Below, piece after piece: positions 6,053-10,879 of a stretch of 10,879 nt of DNA; positions within the stretch are counted from its first letter, which is position 1, and every line of letters begins with the position of its first letter. A model generated the notes under the pieces. The model searched no databases. It was not told the DNA's origin and saw nothing but the letters and a program-made list of their open reading frames with translations. Origin of the DNA: Frankiales bacterium (GTDB taxonomy: Bacteria > Actinomycetota > Actinomycetes > Mycobacteriales > SCTD01); contig JAOPVD010000151.1 in the NCBI GenBank assembly GCA_025966295.1, positions 1-10,879 on the forward strand. Direction: 5' to 3'. The translations under genes and the position numbers were made by a program.

Positions 6053-6886
6053 TCAGGTGGTGCGGACCTTGGTGCGCGACGCGGTCTTCTTGGGGGCGGC
6101 GGCCTTGCTGACCTTGCCGTCGGCGCTGGGGGCGGGCAGCACCGGCGCCGCGCCCCCCGGCGACGGCGTGGCGGAGGCGTCGGAGGCCAGCTTGGCGATC
6201 CGGTTGTCCAGCAGCGTGATGACCGGCAGCCGGTTGGCGTGCGCCTTCTCGTAGTCGCGGACCTGCACCAGCTGCTCCAGCGACAGCGACCGCAGCCGGC
6301 CGCGCAGCGAGCCCAGCGTCATGTGGTCGTAGTCCGGCAGCGGCAGCTCGTCGTGGTTCGTGACGGGCGGCGCGGCCACCGCGGCCGCCACCTCCTCGAC
6401 GGTCTCGATGACATCCGGCGTCGCGGCGGTGTCGACCCGCTCCGGGGTGCTGCTCGGCGCCGATGGCGTCGGCTCGCCCTTGGGCGCCTCGGCGTCCGGG
6501 ACCGCCGGCGCCGGGGTGACGGCCGCCTTAAGCGAGGGCTTGTTCTGCGCCGCCCGGTCCAGCAGCTCGCTGACCTTGGCGACGGTGTCCTCGACCGCGT
6601 CCTCGACCGCGTCGTACGGCGTCGCGAGCCGGGTGCCCTGCACGCGCTGCTCGACCTTGTCCTCCAGCTGGTCGAACGAGCCGCCGCGCAGGCGCCCCAC
6701 CAGCCGCTCACCCCGGCCGGCGAGCTCGTCGTACTCCTTCTTCCAGGCGTCGAGGGCGGTCAGGGCGGAACTGACCGCGAGCACGGGCAGCTGCACGGCC
6801 TTGGCCGGCAGCCGGCGGGCGCCGTCCAGGACGGTGGGCACGAGTCCCAGGGCGGCGGCGACAGGCGTCGGGACGGACTTCGGCAC
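6053..6886 (-). CDS. Lipid droplet-associated-type protein (actinobacterial, next to ispH)
   Basis: The 277-residue protein has three parts. The N-terminal region (about residues 1-110) has an amphipathic start (TPVAAALGLVPTVLDGARRL), an AVQLPVLAVSSALTAL helix, and charged helices with the repeated element DAVEDAVEDTVAKV. A Pro/Ala-rich linker covers about 115-178. A compact C-terminal module at 181-233 (LPLPDYDHMTLGSLRGRL through LLDNRIAKL) is followed by a basic Lys/Arg tail. The N-terminus resembles actinobacterial proteins annotated as lipid droplet-associated, and the position opposite ispH is that of M. tuberculosis Rv1109c (from memory). A lipid-surface role is inference. The GTG at 6886 is chosen because GGAGG lies 9 nt upstream; the longer open frame overlaps ispH and is a shadow. 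Confidence 0.78.
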   Translation of the reverse strand: MPKSVPTPVAAALGLVPTVLDGARRLPAKAVQLPVLAVSSALTALDAWKKEYDELAGRGERLVGRLRGGSFDQLEDKVEQRVQGTRLATPYDAVEDAVEDTVAKVSELLDRAAQNKPSLKAAVTPAPAVPDAEAPKGEPTPSAPSSTPERVDTAATPDVIETVEEVAAAVAAPPVTNHDELPLPDYDHMTLGSLRGRLRSLSLEQLVQVRDYEKAHANRLPVITLLDNRIAKLASDASATPSPGGAAPVLPAPSADGKVSKAAAPKKTASRTKVRTT

Positions 6887-6895
6887 GGGGTGGTT

Positions 6896-6900
6896 CCTCC
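6896..6900 (-). promoter_or_regulatory. Shine-Dalgarno site deciding the GTG start of the lipid-droplet-type gene
   Basis: GGAGG on the minus strand is 9 nt before the GTG at 6886. It is the clearest ribosome binding site in the window and marks this gene as having a leader, unlike most of its neighbours. Confidence 0.7.
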
Positions 6901-6966
6901 ATCGGTGGGCGCGGGCCTCGTGGGGAAGGTCTCCCCGCGGACAGGGCTGCCACACACCCGTCCACG

Positions 6967-6972
6967 TACAGT
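6967..6972 (+). promoter_or_regulatory. -10 box of ispH (leaderless)
   Basis: TACAGT lies exactly 7 nt before the ATG at 6980, and there is no ribosome binding site between them. It is in the 93-bp divergent gap shared with the lipid-droplet-type gene. Confidence 0.65.
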
Positions 6973-6979
6973 GGACAGC

Positions 6980-7957
6980 ATGGACCTGGTCACACCCGAG
7001 CCTGTCAAGCGGGTGCTGCTGGCCGCCCCGCGCGGCTACTGCGCGGGCGTCGACCGCGCGGTCGTGACGGTCGAGAAGGCCCTGGAGCTGTACGGCGCCC
7101 CGGTCTACGTGCGCAAGCAGATCGTGCACAACAGCCACGTCGTCCGGACCCTCGAGGACAAGGGCGCGGTCTTCGTCGAGGAGACCGAGGAGGTGCCGGA
7201 GGGCGCCATCGTGGTGTTCTCCGCGCACGGCGTCGCGCCGACGGTGCACAGCGAGGCGGCGAGCCGCTCGCTCAAGACGATCGACGCCACCTGCCCGCTG
7301 GTCACCAAGGTGCACCTGGAGGCGCGCCGGTTCGCCGCCGACGACTACGACATCCTGCTCATCGGCCACGAGGGCCACGAGGAGGTCATCGGGACAACCG
7401 GGCAGGCGCCCGAGAACATCCACCTCGTCGACGGTGCGTCCGAGGCTGCCGAGGTCGAGGTCCGCGACCCCGCGAAGGTCGCCTACCTGTCGCAGACCAC
7501 GCTCAGCGTCGACGAGACCAACGAGACGGTCGCGGCGCTGCGGCAGCGCTTCCCGCTGCTGGCCGGGCCGCCGTCCGCGGACATCTGCTATGCCACCCAG
7601 AACCGCCAGGTGGCCGTGAAGCAGATCGCGGCCGGCTCCGAGCTGGTGCTCGTCGTCGGGTCGCGCAACTCCTCGAACTCGGTCCGGCTGGTCGAGGTGG
7701 CGCTGGGCGCCGGCGCGAACGCGTCCTACCTGGTCGACGACGCGGGGGAGATCGACGAGGCCTGGCTGCACGGCGTCCGCACGGTCGGGGTGACCAGCGG
7801 CGCGTCGGTGCCGGACGACCTGGTGGGCGAGGTCCTCGCCTGGCTGGCCGCCCGCGGCTACGCCGACGTGCAGGAGGTCACCGCCGCCGAGGAGAGCCTG
7901 CTGTTCGCGCTGCCGCCCGAGCTGCGGCGCGACCTCAAAGCCGCCGGCCGCGCCTAG
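6980..7957 (+). CDS. ispH: 4-hydroxy-3-methylbut-2-enyl diphosphate reductase IspH (LytB)
   Basis: The 325-residue enzyme performs the last step of the MEP pathway, reducing HMBPP to IPP and DMAPP with a [4Fe-4S] cluster. The three cluster cysteines are visible: C21 (APRGYCAGVDRA), C105 (DATCPLVTKVH) and C203 (ADICYATQNRQ). Substrate-site residues are also present: H50 (VHNSHVV), H83 (SAHGV), H133 and E135 in GHEGHEEVIGTTG, the TTLSVDET loop, and the SSNS motif. The ATG at 6980 is fixed by the leaderless -10 box; the open frame upstream is antisense to the lipid-droplet-type gene. Its end overlaps the convergent DUF6542 gene by 23 bp. All expected residues are intact. Confidence 0.98.
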   Translation: MDLVTPEPVKRVLLAAPRGYCAGVDRAVVTVEKALELYGAPVYVRKQIVHNSHVVRTLEDKGAVFVEETEEVPEGAIVVFSAHGVAPTVHSEAASRSLKTIDATCPLVTKVHLEARRFAADDYDILLIGHEGHEEVIGTTGQAPENIHLVDGASEAAEVEVRDPAKVAYLSQTTLSVDETNETVAALRQRFPLLAGPPSADICYATQNRQVAVKQIAAGSELVLVVGSRNSSNSVRLVEVALGAGANASYLVDDAGEIDEAWLHGVRTVGVTSGASVPDDLVGEVLAWLAARGYADVQEVTAAEESLLFALPPELRRDLKAAGRA

Positions 7958-8426
7958 CTCGCACCAGGGCGATCGCCAGCGCCGCACCGGTCGCGGCGTA
8001 GAGCACGGGGGCGCCGGTGATGAGCGCGCTCACCAACTCCAGGCCCTGGGTCTTGATCCACGAGCCGGCCGCCTGGGTCTGGCCGATGCCGGCGCCGATG
8101 AGGGCCAGCACGCAGTAGGTCAGCGGTGGCATGACGATCACCGCCCGGAGGTCCTCGCGGTGCACCAGCAGGGCGGCGAGGGCGCTGCCCAGCACGAAGC
8201 AGAGCGCGAACACGGTGCGCAGGCCGCGGCCGGTGTTGACGTCGATGAACGCGCCGAGGAAGCCCAACGCGATCACCAGCGTGACGGCGCCGGCGGCGGT
8301 CAGGCCGCGGCGGTCCCCGACGTGCGCCCCGGCCGGCAGGTGAGGGTGGTGCGGCGCGTCCTCGAGGGGCCGCTGGGCACGGACGGGCTCATCGCGTCCC
8401 GGGGGAGGACTGGTCCAGCTGCTCAC
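7935..8426 (-). CDS. DUF6542 four-helix membrane protein
   Basis: The 163-residue protein has a polar, proline-rich cytoplasmic N-terminus (residues 1-40) and then about four transmembrane helices (about 43-62, 70-88, 95-113, 137-156), ending in a basic RARRGRRL tail. The DRRGLTAAGAV entry to the first helix and the CFVLGSALAALLVHREDL stretch are typical of the actinobacterial DUF6542 family, which commonly lies between ispH and ychF. Function is unknown. The GTG at 8426 was chosen because TACCGT lies 7 nt upstream; the frame stays open to 8552, but that extension is arginine-rich and runs into the rmuC terminator hairpin. It converges on ispH with a 23-bp overlap. Confidence 0.85.
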   Translation of the reverse strand: MSSWTSPPPGRDEPVRAQRPLEDAPHHPHLPAGAHVGDRRGLTAAGAVTLVIALGFLGAFIDVNTGRGLRTVFALCFVLGSALAALLVHREDLRAVIVMPPLTYCVLALIGAGIGQTQAAGSWIKTQGLELVSALITGAPVLYAATGAALAIALVRARRGRRL

Positions 8427-8433
8427 CCCGTCG

Positions 8434-8439
8434 ACGGTA
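8434..8439 (-). promoter_or_regulatory. -10 box of the DUF6542 gene (leaderless)
   Basis: TACCGT on the minus strand ends 7 nt before the GTG at 8426. It decides the start in favour of this GTG over the longer open frame. Confidence 0.62.
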
Positions 8440-8529
8440 CTAGGAGGGCGGCACCTCGGCGGTGAACCACTCCGCGCTCGTTGCCGCGGCGTTTCTGCAC
8501 CTGGCCGCCGCCCGGAGCCCTCCGCCCGG

Positions 8530-8592
8530 TGATCCACGGAAGCGGCGCCCACGTCTGAGCCCCCGCGACGTGGGCGCCGGTTCCGTGGATCA
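8530..8592 (-). terminator. Large hairpin at the end of rmuC, probable terminator
   Basis: The arms 8530-8554 and 8568-8592 are inverted copies over 25 bp with a single mismatch (8542 against 8580), around a 13-nt loop. The rmuC stop codon (8590-8592) is the outermost triplet of the right arm, so the hairpin forms immediately after translation ends. There is no T-tract on either side, as is common for actinobacterial terminators. It separates rmuC from the DUF6542 promoter. A dispersed palindromic repeat that landed here is an alternative. The rest of the 163-bp gap to the DUF6542 start shows only its -10 box. Confidence 0.72.
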
Positions 8593-9693
8593 GCCGGTCT
8601 CGGGGAGCGCGACCAGGTGCGGGGCCGAGATGGTGCGGGTGACGTCCTCGACCGGCTGCACGGTCGGCAGCTCGCCGTCGAGTCCGAGCTCGGTCATCCG
8701 GCGGGCAGAGGGCAGCACGGTCCGCTCCAGCGAGCCGACCGTCTTGTTGAAGTCGCCGACCGCGGTGCTCAGCGACCGGCCGAGCTTGTCGACGTGCCCG
8801 CCGAACGTCGACAGCCGGGCGTAGAGCTCCTTGCCGGCGGCGAACACCTCCTGCGCGTTGTCGGCGAGCCGGTGCTGCTGCCAGGCGTACGCCACCGCGC
8901 GCAGCAGCGACAGCAAGGTGGTGGGCGTGGCCAGGTGCACCCGGCGGGCCATGGCGTGCTCGAGCAGCGTCGGGTCGGCCTCCAGCGCCGGCCCCAGGAA
9001 GGCCTCGCCGGGCACGAACAGCACGACGAACTCCGGGCTCTGCGGCAGCGCCTCCCAGTAGGCCTTGTCGGCCAGCCGGTCGACGTGCTGGCGCAGGTGC
9101 CGGGCGTGCGCCGCGACCCGCTCCTCGCGGACCTGCGCGTCGTCGGACTCCACCGCCTCCAGATACGCCGCGAGCGTCACCTTGGCGTCGACCACCACGC
9201 AGCCGCCGCCGGCCAGCGACACGAGCAGGTCGGGTCGCAGCACCCCGTCGTCGGTCACGAACGAGGCCTGCTCGGTGAAGTCGCAGCGGTCCAGCATGCC
9301 GGCGTGCTCGACGACCCGGCGCAGCTGCAGCTCGCCCCAGCGGCCGCGGGCCTGCGGTTTGCGCAGCGCGTCGACGAGCGCCCGGGTCTCCCGGCCGAGC
9401 CGCTCGGAGCCGACCGCGACGGTGCTGACCTGCTCACGCAGCTCGGCGGCGGCCCGGGCCCGCTCCACCTCGACGGCCTGCAGCTGGTCCTCGACCCGGG
9501 CGAGCTGGTGCCGCAGCGGGTCGACGAGGGCCATGACGGACTGCTGGCCGCGGGCCAGGTCGGCGTCGCCGGCCCGCAGGCGGGCCTCGGTCAGCTCGGC
9601 GGCGGACAGCCGGGCCCTCAGACCCGCCGTACGCGCTGAGGCGACCAGGAAGCCGAGGGCGAGGCCGATGAGCAGGGCGAGCAGCAGGTCCAT
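8590..9693 (-). CDS. rmuC: DNA recombination protein RmuC homologue
   Basis: The 367-residue protein begins with a transmembrane helix (residues 2-20), followed by a coiled-coil of about 30-95 (ELTEARLRAGDADLARGQQS onward), then the RmuC nuclease-like domain. Family motifs are RGRWGELQLRRVVEHAGM (116-133), LRPDLLVSL (152-160), VVVDAKVTL (167-174) and FVVLFVPGEAF (222-232). RmuC limits inversions at short inverted repeats in E. coli; its fold is related to restriction-endonuclease-like nucleases. The ATG at 9693 is chosen because it begins the membrane helix. No good ribosome binding site or -10 box at leaderless spacing is visible, so the transcript probably has a short leader from the 48-bp gap shared with divergent ychF. 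The C-terminal tail is Pro/Thr-rich. Confidence 0.93.
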   Translation of the reverse strand: MDLLLALLIGLALGFLVASARTAGLRARLSAAELTEARLRAGDADLARGQQSVMALVDPLRHQLARVEDQLQAVEVERARAAAELREQVSTVAVGSERLGRETRALVDALRKPQARGRWGELQLRRVVEHAGMLDRCDFTEQASFVTDDGVLRPDLLVSLAGGGCVVVDAKVTLAAYLEAVESDDAQVREERVAAHARHLRQHVDRLADKAYWEALPQSPEFVVLFVPGEAFLGPALEADPTLLEHAMARRVHLATPTTLLSLLRAVAYAWQQHRLADNAQEVFAAGKELYARLSTFGGHVDKLGRSLSTAVGDFNKTVGSLERTVLPSARRMTELGLDGELPTVQPVEDVTRTISAPHLVALPETG

Positions 9694-9728
9694 GGGCGCA
9701 CGCTCGCAGGCGCCACTGACAGTTCCCC

Positions 9729-9734
9729 TAGCCT
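9729..9734 (+). promoter_or_regulatory. -10 box of ychF (leaderless)
   Basis: TAGCCT lies exactly 7 nt before the GTG at 9742, with no ribosome binding site. It shows that the original ychF start and promoter are still intact despite the nonsense codon downstream. Confidence 0.62.
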
Positions 9735-9741
9735 TGACCGG

Positions 9742-10815
9742 GTGAGCCTCTCCCTCGGCATCGTCGGCCTGCCCAACGTCGGCAAGAGCACGCTGTTCCA
9801 CGCGTTGTCCTAGAAGGACGTGCTGGCGGCGTACTCCCCGTTCGCCACCATCGAGCCGAACGTCGGCGTCGTCGGGGTGCCTGACGCGCGGCTCGCCAAG
9901 CTCGCCGAGGTCTTCGGCTCCCAGAAGATCCTGCCGGCGACGGTGGACTTCGTGGACATCGCCGGCATCGTCCGCGGCGCCAGCGAGGGCGAGGGCCTGG
10001 GCAACCAGTTCCTCGCCAACATCCGCGACGCCGACGCGATCTGCCAGGTCATCCGCGCCTTCGCCGACGAGAACGTCGTGCACGTCGACGGCCGGGTCTC
10101 GCCCAAGGACGACATCGAGACCATCAACACCGAGCTGATCCTCGCCGACCTGCAGACCATCGAGAAGGCCCTGCCGCGGCTCGAGAAGGAGGTGCGCATC
10201 AAGAAGGACCAGCTGCCGGTCCTCGAGGAGGTGCGCAAGGCCGCGGAGGTGCTCAACAACGGCCAGACCGTCTTCGCTGCCGGCCTCGACCGGGAGCTGC
10301 TGCGCGAGCTGCACCTGCTGACCGCCAAGCCGTTCCTCTACGTCTTCAACCTCGACGAGGCCGGCCTGGTCTCCGACGAGGTCAAGGCGTCGCTTTCGGC
10401 CCTGGTCGCGCCGGCCGAGGCGGTCTTCCTCGACGCCAAGGTCGAGAGCGAGCTCATCGAGATGGACGAGGCCGACGCGCTGGAGCTGCTGCAGTCGATG
10501 GGCCAGGACGAGTCCGGCCTGCACCAGCTGGCCCGGATCGGCTTCGACACGCTCGGGCTGCAGACCTACCTGACGGCCGGCCCGAAGGAGTCGCGTGCCT
10601 GGACCATCCACAAGGGCTGGAAGGCGCCCCAGGCAGCCGGCGTCATCCACACCGATTTTGAAAAGGGCTTCATCAAGGCCGAGGTGATCGGTTTCAAGGA
10701 CCTCCTCGAGACCGGCTCAATCGCCGAGGCTCGCGCGAAGGGCAAGGCCCGAATCGAGGGCAAGGACTACGTCATGCAGGATGGCGACGTGGTGGAATTT
10801 AGATTTTCGAACTGA
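9742..10815 (+). pseudogene. ychF: Redox-regulated ATPase YchF (Ola1/Obg-like), interrupted by an in-frame TAG at codon 24
   Basis: Read through one stop, this is a full-length YchF of 357 codons. From the GTG at 9742 it has SLSLGIVGLPNVGKSTLF with the P-loop at residues 9-17. TAG follows at 9811-9813, then KDVLAAYSPFATIEPNVGVV. The rest is intact: the G3 region VDFVDIAGIVRGASEGEG, the coiled-coil, YVFNLDE, and the C-terminal TGS domain (TAGPKESRAWTIHKG through DGDVVEFRFSN). YchF is a conserved ribosome-associated ATPase. As written, translation from the native start gives a 23-residue peptide. Restart at the GTG at 9820 would give about 331 residues but lose the P-loop, so it could not bind nucleotide normally. 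Alternatives are a sequencing error, a true recent pseudogene with another copy elsewhere, or stop suppression. There is no frameshift. Confidence 0.88.
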
Positions 10816-10879
10816 CCTCTCGCCCACTAGCAGACCGCAGTCCGGTCCGGAACAGTGTTGTGGTCGACCCGCTGAGCGA
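10816..10879. other. Non-coding sequence after ychF to the window edge
   Basis: These 64 bases show no open frame, promoter or convincing hairpin. The stretch is slightly less GC-rich than the genes upstream, like the last codons of ychF. Confidence 0.4.

Noticed and set aside
6911..6937. GGGGA/TCCCC hairpin upstream of ispH
   Set aside because: A 5-bp stem in GC-rich sequence is expected by chance, and it shows no riboswitch-like structure.
6239..6979. Upstream in-frame extension of ispH
   Set aside because: It is Arg/Leu/Gly-rich shadow antisense to the lipid-droplet-type gene. The real N-terminus is fixed by TACAGT and the ATG at 6980.
8617..9639. 340-codon plus-strand open frame opposite rmuC
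   Set aside because: Arg/Gly/His/Gln-rich shadow of rmuC; the minus strand has all the RmuC motifs.
9820..10815. Annotating the 331-codon frame from the GTG at 9820 as the intact gene
   Set aside because: The upstream P-loop codons, GTG start and -10 box remain in the same frame. The gene is better described as full-length ychF with one nonsense codon, and the shorter form lacks the nucleotide-binding loop.
1..10879. Mobile element, CRISPR, toxin-antitoxin or defence system
   Set aside because: No transposase, integrase, repeat array, tRNA-linked attachment site or defence-type domain is visible. The genes are conserved chromosomal ones.

Overview
This window is high-GC actinobacterial chromosome. 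The evidence is the strong G/C third-position bias, the many GTG starts, the TANNNT-type -10 boxes 6-7 nt from start codons, and a conserved actinobacterial gene neighbourhood: xseB / xseA / lipid-droplet-type protein / ispH / DUF6542 / ychF. That order matches Mycobacterium tuberculosis Rv1107c-Rv1112 from memory. Protein texture (YchF, DUF6542, XseA) hints at the Geodermatophilales/Frankiales side of the phylum, but this is a low-confidence guess.

Layout. (1) Positions 1-2050, minus strand: a molybdate operon of HTH-TOBE regulator, modA, modB and modC. The genes are joined by 4-bp ATGA/GTGA overlaps, and modC runs off the left edge. (2) 2141-3324, plus: a flavin-reductase-fold protein translationally coupled to a TetR regulator. 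(3) 3368-3898, plus: a DUF4245 membrane-anchored protein, converging on xseB. (4) 3895-5989: exonuclease VII small (xseB) and large (xseA) subunits, both minus. They are separated by a plus-strand GNAT acetyltransferase and a 70-residue membrane protein. (5) 6053-6886, minus: a lipid-droplet-associated-type protein, divergent from ispH (6980-7957, plus), which makes the isoprenoid precursors IPP and DMAPP. (6) 7935-8426, minus: a four-helix DUF6542 membrane protein. (7) 8590-9693, minus: rmuC, ending in a 25-bp hairpin. (8) 9742-10815, plus: ychF, a conserved translation-associated ATPase, interrupted by an in-frame TAG at codon 24.

These are mostly chromosomal housekeeping and conserved genes. 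I see no phage, IS, CRISPR, tRNA or rRNA sequence and no obvious new multi-gene system. The points most worth a second look are: the nonsense codon in ychF together with odd substitutions around its switch I; the near-uniform leaderless promoter architecture; a pair of divergent genes whose start codons touch (CAC|GTG); the split xseA/xseB pair; and the large hairpin that contains the rmuC stop codon.
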